DNA from: Chondrus crispus
Lineage: Eukaryota; Rhodophyta; Florideophyceae; Gigartinales; Gigartinaceae
NCBI RefSeq assembly: GCF_000350225.1
Contig: NW_005178753.1
Coordinates: 1 to 64,000, forward strand
DNA: 64,000 nt
Direction: 5' to 3'
The translations under genes were made by a program, and so were the position numbers. Numbering within the stretch: the first letter of the stretch is position 1; each line of letters opens with the position of its first letter. The notes beneath the pieces were generated by a model, which was given only the letters and a program-made list of their open reading frames with translations, was not told the DNA's origin and did no database searches. This document shows, piece by piece, positions 8,907 to 22,300 of this stretch.

Positions 8907-11900
8907 GAATAAAAAGAATGCTTCCTGGGGCGGAAATATCAGTGTACAGTGCAAGGTGAGTCTGTTTATGGTTGTTGATGAATCGGCGGGGAGATAAAAA
9001 CTTTTAAAATAATGGGACGTAATGGGACGTGCATCTCGTAAAGACGGATAGTACACACGGGACCACATGAATAAGCCTTCCATGAGAATGTGATGCAGAA
9101 AAGCAGCAGGGATTAAGCGCTGCCCAGACTTCACGTCTCATCTCTTGATAAAACCGATTCATGCACTATTGCGTTGTCCTCATGCCTCGGACAGACCGAC
9201 ACTGTGTGGTAAAAGAAAGATGTGAAGTGCAGAGCAATCTCCGAACCCAACTCGCCTCCACCACTCAATTCTTCCTCCACTCCCTTTGCATAGAAAGGTG
9301 ACGACGTCACCTTTCCCCCGAGCTCCTCAACCAGCCGCTTTCTATTTGTATTTATTCTCTTTTCTACAATACTTCTATAACATGCTCAACAACACTCTGA
9401 ACGACCTGTTCAACAACCTGTTCAACATCCAGTTCAACGACCTGTTCAACAATCAGTTCAACACCCCCGTGATGCAGTGCCGTATTATGTACAGTTTATA
9501 CATTCACTGGTATAGATCACGGATAACTCTTTGTAGTAGGCTGGATCAGCTCAACACACTCGATTCAGTCATCAAAGTATCGTGTACGTGTATTTGAAGC
9601 ACTAGTCTCACTAGTCTCTTGTCTCCTTCCTGTCAGTGACTTGCATTTACCACACATCGCCAGCTACACCCGTAAACCAGACAGTCTATACTTGGTTCAT
9701 GTCCAAGCTCGCATAACTCAATTCTTTCCCAACTCTTTCCCTTCACACTCTCCTTCTCAACTACCAAGCCTTGCAAAACTCGTTCTCATTCTGCCCTACC
9801 TTTCCTCTCAAACAAATTCCTACCCTTCCGCACCACTTCACAGCCCCATCCATCCACATCCATATCCACCCTCCCTCCCTCAAACCCTCATCCTCTTCCC
9901 TGCTGTGCAATCATGTCTATTAACGCACTCGTCTTCGTGATTGGGTTCGCCCTTCTATCCATGCTGCTCCATCATCCTCATGGTCACGCCCTCCTCGCCG
10001 TTCCGAACCAACGCGGTGCCCTGGCTACCTCTAAATTTGCCAAGGGCATCAATGAATCGGCGCCGAGGGATCCTTTTGCCCATTTTCCGGCGGGCGAAAA
10101 GGCCGCAGTTTCTGGGATTGCCGTTGCTTCCCAGGTGAAGGCGGCGGGAAAGAAGGGCTGGAATCCGTTTCTACCGCTGGAAAAGGATTTCGTATGGAGG
10201 GCCGGTGTCTGCGGGGATCAGAAAGGGGCCCGGCAGGATCACTTGCGCGGGGGGAAATACTACTTCGGTGGTAAGGTCGTGCAGACGCACGTGCAGGGTG
10301 GCATCTTGGCGGCGCAGGTGAACCTGGTTTCCAACCATGGGGGGTTCTTCGAGTTCCACGTATGTGACGTCTCGAAGTGCGGGGGCGAAATCTCGGAGCA
10401 GTGCTTTCGGAGCGGCCATTGTCAACAGCTGCAGCGGGAACCGAACGCGATCTGCGACAATGGTCGCAGCCGGGCATGCGCACCGATTGACCCGCAGTAC
10501 CCCAGTCGATGGTACTTGCCTTGCTCGCCGTTCGACCCCGACACGATGCACGGGCGGCAGTACCTCGGCGGGAATAAGATGTTGTATCGCCTTCCAAGCC
10601 ACTTGCATTGCGAGCATTGCGTTCTGCAGTGGTTTTGGACAACATCTAGCAGGTGTAATCCGCCGGGCATGGTTGAATACTTCACCGGGGGACAAGGGCC
10701 TCGCTGGGGGAAGTGCAAGGGGCAGGGAGGAGCTGAGGGTGGAGTGAACGTACGGCGCCAGGTTTGCAATCGGGATAACTTCTTACAGGAGTATCTGCAG
10801 TGTGCAGATATTTCTATTCTACGACGGTCTACCGGCGCCATTGGACCAACCCCGCACACGCCTCTAGCGGGGGGGAACCCAGGTCCGAGCCCGTCGTGGA
10901 GCCCGATTGCAACTGGCCCCGCTCTTCCAGTGACGGATTTGGAGGACATCCACGGGGAGCATGGAAGCAACGCCGGCGCTTCGCACTCCCACGGCGACCA
11001 AGACCTTGCGCTCAGTGCGCCGCCGGTCCCGGAAGCTCAAAGTACGGGACCAGAAGGGTGGGGCGTTGATGTCGAAACTAGCAATCCACTTGAGCTAGAC
11101 GACGCAACGCCACACCACACCACCGATGCAACCCCGGACCCTTCCCACACGCCTCGTCCGTCGCGTCCCTCTCCGATACCCAAGTTGGCCATTCCGCCTG
11201 GGTACCCGGAAGGCGTGTACGGACATGGGTCCAGTCACATGGGGATGGGCTCGCGACGGGTTGCTGTCGTGGCACAGCGTCGAGGGTTTTGGGAATCGCA
11301 TCGGTGGGCTTCAGGCGAGCACGCGAGGAGAAGCCGGGAGGGGAAGGCGAACCGCGGGAAGCTGCCGGAAGCGGAGACCGGGCAAGTGCATGGTTTACTC
11401 TATCCGCCCGGTCATTCGAAGCTCGAAGAAATCCGGCATCTACTGGCACGGGATGGTTTGCAATGGGCAAGGGCTGAACTTGCCAGAAGGGAGAAGGAAG
11501 CAGAGAAGTCTACTGGTGGAAGTTGAAGAAAGAGCGTTTTAATGTATAGTGCACGTCTCGTCTAACTAGTATCTGTTTGTTTGTTATGTATAAAGAAATG
11601 TATTTCGTCAAAGATTCATCCGGAGATGCTTGGTTGCTACAACATGCTGTTTCAGTCACAGAAAAAGAAAACAGGTAGCGGTAGTGAAGTGGCATATCAA
11701 CGAAGGGTGCCGAGGCTGTTGCTTGCCCATAGGAAGGCACTGTTTCCTCGTCATGCTACGGTCATGCGTACAAACTGTTAGTAATTTACGACGTCTCGCG
11801 TTTCATCTTAAATTGATTCCTTGCATCAACATCTTGAGTCCTCTTCTTGCACCCTCTTCTTGCACCCTCTTCTTGCACCCTCTTCTTGCACCCTCTTCTT

Positions 11901-14051
11901 GCACCCTCTTCTTGCACCCTCTTCTTGCATCGGTTTCATGCATGTCTCCAACGGTTGATTCCGTCTCTTTCACATTTCTGTACATGCTCCTCGCACCACC
12001 TCTTCCCACGCTGACATGGTTGGCGTACTCTTCGCAAGGCCTGTTACATAGAGAGCATGTCCTTCGCATCCTATATTGCTAGTAAGAAGCGCGTAGCTGT
12101 TTATGAAGACGGACAACTGAAGCGATCTGCAGGCAGTACGTACTACGACAATAGATGAACAGTTGCAAAGGTAACCAACCACATGCATTTCTATCACATT
12201 ACAACACTACAAGTCACCCTTCCCATCCTTTCATCGCAATCTCTAAAACTCCGAGACTTCTAAGAGCACAAAAGGAAAAGGTGAGCATCCGTTTGTTGAA
12301 GAAAGAATTCTTTCTTTCTGTTTCACGCCCAACACTTCCCTGAGCAACCTCCTAACGATACGCCTCTGCACGGCCACGCTCTCCATCCACACCACCTCGC
12401 GATCGATCCTCAAACGGATGCTCACAATGCTTTTCCTTTTGTGCTCTTATGAAGTGACCTTCTCCTTCTCCTATATTCTCTTCGCCCCCGCTGCTTCACG
12501 ACCAACATCTCCCTGAGCAACCTCCTAACGATACGCCTCTGCACGGCCACGCTCTCCATCCACACCACCTCGCGATCGATCCTCAAACGGATGCTCACAA
12601 TGCTTTTCCTTTTGTGCTCTTATGAAGTGACCTTCTCCTTCTCCTATATTCTCTTCGCCCCCGCTGCTTCACGCCCAACACCTCCCTGAGCACCCTCCTA
12701 ACGATACGCCTCTGCACGGCCACGCTCTTCCTCCACAGCACCTTGCGATCGATCCTCAAGCCGTCCGCGCGCGCGCACACCACACGATCAAACACGCCCC
12801 CTGTCACTCGTTTCGAGTACTCTCTCTCGTCTCTCAGAAGGTTCGCGCTACTCCCTAGACCTTCTACCACCTACCCGTGCAACTTACCTCAGCACAGCCA
12901 TGACGTTCCCCCGCACACGGTTGCTCGCATACTTCGCATCTTCGAGCGTTTCTCCACGCAAAAAGCACGGTCTCGGCGAGATCCGGCCGCGCGCCAGCAG
13001 CATCGAAGACATGCAAGGGAAGGGGACCGGGAACAGACGGGGAATGGTGGGGACGGGGAATGGTTGAGATTAACGGAGAGTCGCCTTGGCGGCGCGAGCG
13101 GACTAAGGTACACGTGTACACTTAGTGATTGAGGACACGTGTGCGGTTTCCAATTCTTTCCGATCCAGAACTGCTGATTCCAGCCGTGGCACCTCGCCGT
13201 CCCCTCATGCATCTACAACACCAGTTGTAGATGCATGATGGGACGGATGCTTTACTGGTGTGACGTCGGAGCCGCCACCGGCTCCGACGTCTCACCAGTT
13301 GTACTACGGCGGCGACGTCGGAGCCGTCGAAGGAGTTGCAATGCAGCACGCATCGATTTGCAACCCGCATTAATTTTATTAGAGTCAGACATCAAGCCCG
13401 CCTTAAATACGCTCTGGACTTGTCCAAACAATAGGCGAAACAAACATACAACTCGCACCCATGTGCACTACAAGGACGCAGACCTTCTAGCTCTAGAACG
13501 TCCAATAACATTCTACAACACAATAACTGTGAAATACTCACTATTTGCAATAAGGTGCAATGGATTTGCGTTTTGTGCAAAACCTTTGACCTCACACTCT
13601 GCTCATACCAGGTTAAACAACGACTTCTTTCCTCTCTAGAGATAGAACATGTACAGTTACACCGTCTAGGACTGTGATCGATGCGATTCTAGGAAAATCG
13701 GTCTCTGAATGCTCGCATTCACTGTACATAACTGGACATTTCATGACGTGCATAACGCAACGTGACTCTGTCTGTCCATGCGCCACAGGTTCAGCAGAAG
13801 ATAACCTAACGTGTGCGTCAACAGAGATGCAGCAGTTCATTCTACAGTATGTGAGAACAAAGCTTGTTGTAAAAAGTACTTTTTGTGACTCGTGATAATT
13901 GATCTTTATCCAACTGAATTAAAATGAATGGAGCACGGATGGATCACTGCGGAGCTATGGAGGAAGCGGTACTCGAAGATCATTGCATTCTGAAAAGGTG
14001 TAGGTAGATACGGATGGAAAGGATTTTTCTGTTTTTTTTTGCGATGAAGAA
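8907..14051 (+). repeat. Tandem unit U2 (5145 bp)
   Basis: This is the same sequence as U1 with only scattered substitutions. It differs in having a single GGTGACGACGTCACC motif, about seven 13-bp VNTR copies and three 173-bp subrepeats, which account for its shorter length. It contains the LPMO gene 9913-11526. The remaining non-coding stretches correspond one to one with U1. Confidence 0.95.
9913..11526 (+). CDS. Secreted AA15-like LPMO, copy 2
   Basis: This is a full-length 537-aa copy, almost identical to the one at 4610-6223, with the same signal peptide, His25, His142 and LQCADISI block. The one clear protein difference I see is Pro to Leu in the segment before EYLQCADISI: two adjacent bases are changed, CCC to TTA in that codon context. 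It lies in the fold near the end of the catalytic domain, so an effect is possible but unknown. Upstream and downstream sequence matches copy 1, so expression signals should be shared. Confidence 0.87.
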   Translation: MSINALVFVIGFALLSMLLHHPHGHALLAVPNQRGALATSKFAKGINESAPRDPFAHFPAGEKAAVSGIAVASQVKAAGKKGWNPFLPLEKDFVWRAGVCGDQKGARQDHLRGGKYYFGGKVVQTHVQGGILAAQVNLVSNHGGFFEFHVCDVSKCGGEISEQCFRSGHCQQLQREPNAICDNGRSRACAPIDPQYPSRWYLPCSPFDPDTMHGRQYLGGNKMLYRLPSHLHCEHCVLQWFWTTSSRCNPPGMVEYFTGGQGPRWGKCKGQGGAEGGVNVRRQVCNRDNFLQEYLQCADISILRRSTGAIGPTPHTPLAGGNPGPSPSWSPIATGPALPVTDLEDIHGEHGSNAGASHSHGDQDLALSAPPVPEAQSTGPEGWGVDVETSNPLELDDATPHHTTDATPDPSHTPRPSRPSPIPKLAIPPGYPEGVYGHGSSHMGMGSRRVAVVAQRRGFWESHRWASGEHARRSREGKANRGKLPEAETGQVHGLLYPPGHSKLEEIRHLLARDGLQWARAELARREKEAEKSTGGS

Positions 14052-17000
14052 GAATAAAAAGAATGCTTCCTGGGGCGGAAATATCAGTGTACAGTGCAAG
14101 GTGAGTCTGTTTATGGTTGTTGATGAATCGGCGGGGAGATAAAAACTTTTAAAATAATGGGACGTAATGGGACGTGCATCTCGTAAAGACGGATAGTACA
14201 CACGGGACCACATGAATAAGCCTTCCATGAGAATGTGATGCAGAAAAGCAGCAGGGATTAAGCGCTGCCCAGACTTCACGTCTCATCTCTTGATAAAACC
14301 GATTCATGCACTATTGCGTTGTCCTCATGCCTCGGACAGACCGACACTGTGTGGTAAAAGAAAGATGTGAAGTGCAGAGCAATCTCCGAACCCAACTCGC
14401 CTCCACCACTCAATTCTTCCTCCACTCCCTTTGCATAGAAAGGTGACGACGTCACCTTTCCCCCGAGCTCCTCAACCAGCCGCTTTCTATTTGTATTTAT
14501 TCTCTTTTCTACAATACTTCTATAACATGCTCAACAACACTCTGAACGACCTGTTCAACAACCTGTTCAACATCCAGTTCAACGACCTGTTCAACAATCA
14601 GTTCAACACCCCCGTGATGCAGTGCCGTATTATGTACAGTTTATACATTCACTGGTATAGATCACGGATAACTCTTTGTAGTAGGCTGGATCAGCTCAAC
14701 ACACTCGATTCAGTCATCAAAGTATCGTGTACGTGTATTTGAAGCACTAGTCTCACTAGTCTCTTGTCTCCTTCCTGTCAGTGACTTGCATTTACCACAC
14801 ATCGCCAGCTACACCCGTAAACCAGACAGTCTATACTTGGTTCATGTCCAAGCTCGCATAACTCAATTCTTTCCCAACTCTTTCCCTTCACACTCTCCTT
14901 CTCAACTACCAAGCCTTGCAAAACTCGTTCTCATTCTGCCCTACCTTTCCTCTCAAACAAATTCCTACCCTTCCGCACCACTTCACAGCCCCATCCATCC
15001 ACATCCATATCCACCCTCCCTCCCTCAAACCCTCATCCTCTTCCCTGCTGTGCAATCATGTCTATTAACGCACTCGTCTTCGTGATTGGGTTCGCCCTTC
15101 TATCCATGCTGCTCCATCATCCTCATGGTCACGCCCTCCTCGCCGTTCCGAACCAACGCGGTGCCCTGGCTACCTCTAAATTTGCCAAGGGCATCAATGA
15201 ATCGGCGCCGAGGGATCCTTTTGCCCATTTTCCGGCGGGCGAAAAGGCCGCAGTTTCTGGGATTGCCGTTGCTTCCCAGGTGAAGGCGGCGGGAAAGAAG
15301 GGCTGGAATCCGTTTCTACCGCTGGAAAAGGATTTCGTATGGAGGGCCGGTGTCTGCGGGGATCAGAAAGGGGCCCGGCAGGATCACTTGCGCGGGGGGA
15401 AATACTACTTCGGTGGTAAGGTCGTGCAGACGCACGTGCAGGGTGGCATCTTGGCGGCGCAGGTGAACCTGGTTTCCACCATGGGGGGTTCTTCGAGTTC
15501 CACGTATGTGACGTCTCGAAGTGCGGGGGCGAAATCTCGGAGCAGTGCTTTCGGAGCGGCCATTGTCAACAGCTGCAGCGGGAACCGAACGCGATCTGCG
15601 ACAATGGTCGCAGCCGGGCATGCGCACCGATTGACCCGCAGTACCCCAGTCGATGGTACTTGCCTTGCTCGCCGTTCGACCCCGACACGATGCACGGGCG
15701 GCAGTACCTCGGCGGGAATAAGATGTTGTATCGCCTTCCAAGCCACTTGCATTGCGAGCATTGCGTTCTGCAGTGGTTTTGGACAACATCTAGCAGGTGT
15801 AATCCGCCGGGCATGGTTGAATACTTCACCGGGGGACAAGGGCCTCGCTGGGGGAAGTGCAAGGGGCAGGGAGGAGCTGAGGGTGGAGTGAACGTACGGC
15901 GCCAGGTTTGCAATCGGGATAACTTCCCACAGGAGTATCTGCAGTGTGCAGATATTTCTATTCTACGACGGTCTACCGGCGCCATTGGACCAACCCCGCA
16001 CACGCCTCTAGCGGGGGGGAACCCAGGTCCGAGCCCGTCGTGGAGCCCGATTGCAACTGGCCCCGCTCTTCCAGTGACGGATTTGGAGGACATCCACGGG
16101 GAGCATGGAAGCAACGCCGGCGCTTCGCACTCCCACGGCGACCAAGACCTTGCGCTCAGTGCGCCGCCGGTCCCGGAAGCTCAAAGTACGGGACCAGAAG
16201 GGTGGGGCGTTGATGTCGAAACTAGCAATCCACTTGAGCTAGACGACGCAACGCCACATCACACCACCGATGCAACCCCGGACCCTTCCCACACGCCTCG
16301 TCCGTCGCGTCCCTCTCCGATACCCAAGTTGGCCATTCCGCCTGGGTACCCGGAAGGCGTGTACGGACATGGGTCCAGTCACATGGGGATGGGCTCGCGA
16401 CGGGTTGCTGTCGTGGCACAGCGTCGAGGGTTTTGGGAATCGCATCGGTGGGCTTCAGGCGAGCACGCGAGGAGAAGCCGGGAGGGGAAGGCGAACCGCG
16501 GGAAGCTGCCGGAAGCGGAGACCGGGCAAGTGCATGGTTTACTCTATCCGCCCGGTCATTCGAAGCTCGAAGAAATCCGGCATCTACTGGCACGGGATGG
16601 TTTGCAATGGGCAAGGGCTGAACTTGCCAGAAGGGAGAAGGAAGCAGAGAAGTCTACTGGTGGAAGTTGAAGAAAGAGCGTTTTAATGTATAGTGCACGT
16701 CTCGTCTAACTAGTATCTGTTTGTTTGTTATGTATAAAGAAATGTATTTCGTCAAAGATTCATCCGGAGATGCTTGGTTGCTACAACATGCTGTTTCAGT
16801 CACAGAAAAAGAAAACAGGTAGCGGTAGTGAAGTGGCATATCAACGAAGGGTGCCGAGGCTGTTGCTTGCCCATAGGAAGGCACTGTTTCCTCGTCATGC
16901 TACGGTCATGCGTACAAACTGTTAGTAATTTACGACGTCTCGCGTTTCATCTTAAATTGATTCCTTGCATCAACATCTTGAGTCCTCTTCTTGCACCCTC

Positions 17001-19342
17001 TTCTTGCACCCTCTTCTTGCACCCTCTTCTTGCACCCTCTTCTTGCACCCTCTTCTTGCACCCTCTTCTTGCACCCTCTTCTTGCACCCTCGGTTGATTC
17101 CGTCTCTTTCACATTTCTGTACATGCTCCTCGCACCACCTCTTCCCACGCTGACATGGTTTGTTACATAGAGAGCATGTCCTTCGCATCCTATATTGCTA
17201 GTAAGAAGCGCGTAGCTGTTTATGAAGACGGACAACAGAAGCCATCCGTAAGCAGTAGGTACCACAGCAATAGAGCTAGAGTTGCAAAGGTAACCCGCAC
17301 ATCCATTTATTTCACATTACAACACTACAAGTCACCCTCCCCATCCTTTCATCGCAACCTCTAAAACTCCGAGACTTCTAAGAGCACAAAAGGAAAAGGT
17401 GAGCATCCGTTTGTTGAAGAAAGAATTCTTTCTTTCTGTTTCACGCCCAACACTTCCCTGAGCAACCTCCTAACGATACGCCTCTGCACGGCCACGCTCT
17501 CCATCCACACCACCTCGCGATCGATCCTCAAACGGATGCTCACAATGCTTTTCCTTTTGTGCTCTTATGAAGTGACCTTCTCCTTCTCCTATATTCTCTT
17601 CGCCCCCGCTGCTTCACGACCAACATCTCCCTGAGCAACCTCCTAACGATACGCCTCTGCACGGCCACGCTCTCCATCCACACCACCTCGCGATCGATCC
17701 TCAAACGGATGCTCACAATGCTTTTCCTTTTGTGCTCTTATGAAGTGACCTTCTCCTTCTCCTATATTCTCTTCGCCCCCGCTGCTTCACGACCAACATC
17801 TCCCTGAGCAACCTCCTAACGATACGCCTCTGCACGGCCACGCTCTCCATCCACACCACCTCGCGATCGATCCTCAAACGGATGCTCACAATGCTTTTCC
17901 TTTTGTGCTCTTATGAAGTGACCTTCTCCTTCTCCTATATTCTCTTCGCCCCCGCTGCTTCACGACCAACATCTCCCTGAGCAACCTCCTAACGATACGC
18001 CTCTGCACGGCCACGCTCTCCATCCACAGCACCTTGCGATCGATCCTCAAGCCGTCCGCGCGCGCGCACACCACACGATCAAACACGCCCCCTGTCACTC
18101 GTTTCGAGTACTCTCTCTCGTCTCTCAGAAGGTTCGCGCTACTCCCTAGACCTTCTACCACCTACCCGTGCAACTTACCTCAGCACAGCCATGACGTTCC
18201 CCCGCACACGGTTGCTCGCATACTTCGCATCTTCGAGCGTTTCTCCACGCAAAAAGCACGGTCTCGGCGAGATCCGGCCGCGCGCCAGCAGCATCGAAGA
18301 CATGCAAGGGAAGGGGACCGGGAACAGACGGGGAATGGTGGGGACGGGGAATGGTTGAGATTAACGGAGAGTCGCCTTGGCGGCGCGAGCGGACTAAGGT
18401 ACACGTGTACACTTAGTGATTGAGGACACGTGTGCGGTTTCCAATTCTTTCCGATCCAGAACTGCTGATTCCAGCCGTGGCACCTCGCCGTCCCCTCATG
18501 CATCTACAACACCAGTTGTAGATGCATGATGGGACGGATGCTTTACTGGTGTGACGTCGGAGCCGCCACCGGCTCCGACGTCTCACCAGTTGTACTACGG
18601 CGGCGACGTCGGAGCCGTCGAAGGATTTGCAATGCAGCACGCATCGATTTGCAACCCGCATTAATTTTATTAGAGTCAGACATCAAGCCCGCCTTAAATA
18701 CGCTCTGGACTTGTCCAAACAATAGGCGAAACAAACATACAACTCGCACCCATGTGCACTACAAGGACGCAGACCTTCTAGCTCTAGAACGTCCAATAAC
18801 ATTCTACAACACAATAACTGTGAAATACTCACTATTTGCAATAAGGTGCAATGGATTTGCGTTTTGTGCAAAACCTTTGACCTCACACTCTGCTCATACC
18901 AGGTTAAACAACGACTTCTTTCCTCTCTAGAGATAGAACATGTACAGTTACACCGTCTAGGACTGTGATCGATGCGATTCTAGGAAAATCGGTCTCTGAA
19001 TGTTCGCATTCACTGTACATAACTGGACATTTCATGACGTGCATAACGCAACGTGACTCTGTCTGTCCATGCGCCACAGGTTCAGCAGAAGATAACCTAA
19101 CGTGTGCGTCAACAGAGATGCAGCAGTTCATTCTACAGTATGTGAGAACAAAGCTTGTTGTAAAAAGTACTTTTTGTGACTCGTGATAATTGATCTTTAT
19201 CCAACTGAATTAAAATGAATGGAGCACGGATGGATCACTGCGGAGCTATGGAGGAAGCGGTACTCGAAGATCATTGCATTCTGAAAAGGTGTAGGTAGAT
19301 ACGGATGGAAAGGATTTTTCTGTTTTTTTTTGCGATGAAGAA
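14052..19342 (+). repeat. Tandem unit U3 (5291 bp)
   Basis: This is the third unit, with about nine 13-bp VNTR copies (the most of any unit) and four 173-bp subrepeats. Just after the VNTR (about 17091-17163) it lacks the TCGGTTTCATGCATGTCTCC and GGCGTACTCTTCGCAAGG segments found in U1 and U2. The segment 17235-17290 resembles U5 rather than U1, U2 and U4, suggesting exchange between units. It contains the frameshifted LPMO copy. Confidence 0.95.
15058..16670 (+). pseudogene. AA15-like LPMO copy 3, frameshifted
   Basis: The copy is 1613 bases long instead of 1614. One A is missing at about 15475-15480, where the intact copies read TTCCAACCATGG and this one reads TTCCACCATGG. The deletion falls on the codons for Asn141-His142, so the reading frame is lost exactly at the predicted second copper-binding histidine. 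The shifted frame runs to 15891, giving a 277-aa product with normal signal peptide and first 140 residues and then unrelated sequence. The rest of the original frame stays open to 16670, which points to a recent lesion or a sequencing error. Confidence 0.85.
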
Positions 19343-22300
19343 GAATAAAAAGAATGCTTCCTGGGGCGGAAATATCAGTGTACAGTGCAAGGTGAGTCTG
19401 TTTATGGTTGTTGATGAATCGGCGGGGAGATAAAAACTTTTAAAATAATGGGACGTAATGGGACGTGCATCTCGTAAAGACGGATAGTACACACGGGACC
19501 ACATGAATAAGCCTTCCATGAGAATGTGATGCAGAAAAGCAGCAGGGATTAAGCGCTGCCCAGACTTCACGTCTCATCTCTTGATAAAACCGATTCATGC
19601 ACTATTGCGTTGTCCTCATGCCTCGGACAGACCGACACTGTGTGGTAAAAGAAAGATGTGAAGTGCAGAGCAATCTCCGAACCCAACTCGCCTCCACCAC
19701 TCAATTCTTCCTCCACTCCCTTTGCATAGAAAGGTGACGACGTCACCTTTCCCGGTGACGACGTCACCTTTCCCCCGAGCTCCTCAACCAGCCGCTTTCT
19801 ATTTGTATTTATTCTCTTTTCTACAATACTTCTATAACATGCTCAACAACACTCTGAACGACCTGTTCAACAACCTGTTCAACATCCAGTTCAACGACCT
19901 GTTCAACAATCAGTTCAACACCCCCGTGATGCAGTGCCGTATTATGTACAGTTTATACATTCACTGGTATAGATCACGGATAACTCTTTGTAGTAGGCTG
20001 GATCAGCTCAACACACTCGATTCAGTCATCAAAGTATCGTGTACGTGTATTTGAAGCACTAGTCTCACTAGTCTCTTGTCTCCTTCCTGTCAGTGACTTG
20101 CATTTACCACACATCGCCAGCTACACCCGTAAACCAGACAGTCTATACTTGGTTCATGTCCAAGCTCGCATAACTCAATTCTTTCCCAACTCTTTCCCTT
20201 CACACTCTCCTTCTCAACTACCAAGCCTTGCAAAACTCGTTCTCATTCTGCCCTACCTTTCCTCTCAAACAAATTCCTACCCTTCCGCACCACTTCACAG
20301 CCCCATCCATCCACATCCATATCCACCCTCCCTCCCTCAAACCCTCATCCTCTTCCCTGCTGTGCAATCATGTCTATTAACGCACTCGTCTTCGTGATTG
20401 GGTTCGCCCTTCTATCCATGCTGCTCCATCATCCTCATGGTCACGCCCTCCTCGCCGTTCCGAACCAACGCGGTGCCCTGGCTACCTCTAAATTTGCCAA
20501 GGGCATCAATGAATCGGCGCCGAGGGATCCTTTTGCCCATTTTCCGGCGGGCGAAAAGGCCGCAGTTTCTGGGATTGCCGTTGCTTCCCAGGTGAAGGCG
20601 GCGGGAAAGAAGGGCTGGAATCCGTTTCTACCGCTGGAAAAGGATTTCGTATGAAGGGCCGGTGTCTGCGGGGATCAGAAAGGGGCCCGGCAGGATCACT
20701 TGCGCGGGGGGAAATACTACTTCGGTGGTAAGGTCGTGCAGACGCACGTGCAGGGTGGCATCTTGGCGGCGCAGGTGAACCTGGTTTCCAACCATGGGGG
20801 GTTCTTCGAGTTCCACGTATGTGACGTCTCGAAGTGCGGGGGCGAAATCTCGGAGCAGTGCTTTCGGAGCGGCCATTGTCAACAGCTGCAGCGGGAACCG
20901 AACGCGATCTGCGACAATGGTCGCAGCCGGGCATGCGCACCGATTGACCCGCAGTACCCCAGTCGATGGTACTTGCCTTGCTCGCCGTTCGACCCCGACA
21001 CGATGCACGGGCGGCAGTACCTCGGCGGGAATAAGATGTTGTATCGCCTTCCAAGCCACTTGCATTGCGAGCATTGCGTTCTGCAGTGGTTTTGGACAAC
21101 ATCTAGCAGGTGTAATCCGCCGGGCATGGTTGAATACTTCACCGGGGGACAAGGGCCTCGCTGGGGGAAGTGCAAGGGGCAGGGAGGAGCTGAGGGTGGA
21201 GTGAACGTACGGCGCCAGGTTTGCAATCGGGATAACTTCCCACAGGAGTATCTGCAGTGTGCAGATATTTCTATTCTACGACGGTCTACCGGCGCCATTG
21301 GACCAACCCCGCACACGCCTCTAGCGGGGGGGAACCCAGGTCCGAGCCCGTCGTGGAGCCCGATTGCAACTGGCCCCGCTCTTCCAGTGACGGATTTGGA
21401 GGACATCCACGGGGAGCATGGAAGCAACGCCGGCGCTTCGCACTCCCACGGCGACCAAGACCTTGCGCTCAGTGCGCCGCCGGTCCCGGAAGCTCAAAGT
21501 ACGGGACCAGAAGGGTGGGGCGTTGATGTCGAAACTAGCAATCCACTTGAGCTAGACGACGCAACGCCACACCACACCACCGATGCAACCCCGGACCCTT
21601 CCCACACGCCTCGTCCGTCGCGTCCCTCTCCGATACCCAAGTTGGCCATTCCGCCTGGGTACCCGGAAGGCGTGTACGGACATGGGTCCAGTCACATGGG
21701 GATGGGCTCGCGACGGGTTGCTGTCGTGGCACAGCGTCGAGGGTTTTGGGAATCGCATCGGTGGGCTTCAGGCGAGCACGCGAGGAGAAGCCGGGAGGGG
21801 AAGGCGAACCGCGGGGAGCTGCCGGAAGCGGAGACCGGGCAAGTGCATGGTTTACTCTATCCGCCCGGTCATTCGAAGCTCGAAGAAATCCGGCATCTAC
21901 TGGCACGGGATGGTTTGCAATGGGCAAGGGCTGAACTTGCCAGAAGGGAGAAGGAAGCAGAGAAGTCTACTGGTGGAAGTTGAAGAAAGAGCGTTTTAAT
22001 GTATAGTGCACGTCTCGTCTAACTAGTATCTGTTTGTTTGTTATGTATAAAGAAATGTATTTCGTCAAAGATTCATCCGGAGATGCTTGGTTGCTACAAC
22101 ATGCTGTTTCAGTCACAGAAAAAGAAAACAGGTAGCGGTAGTGAAGTGGCATATCAACGAAGGGTGCCGAGGCTGTTGCTTGCCCATAGGAAGGGCTGTT
22201 GCTTGCCCATAGGAAGGCACTGTTTCCTCGTCATGCTACGGTCATGCGTACAAACTGATCTTAAATTGATTCCTTGCATCAACATCTTGAGTCCTCTTCT

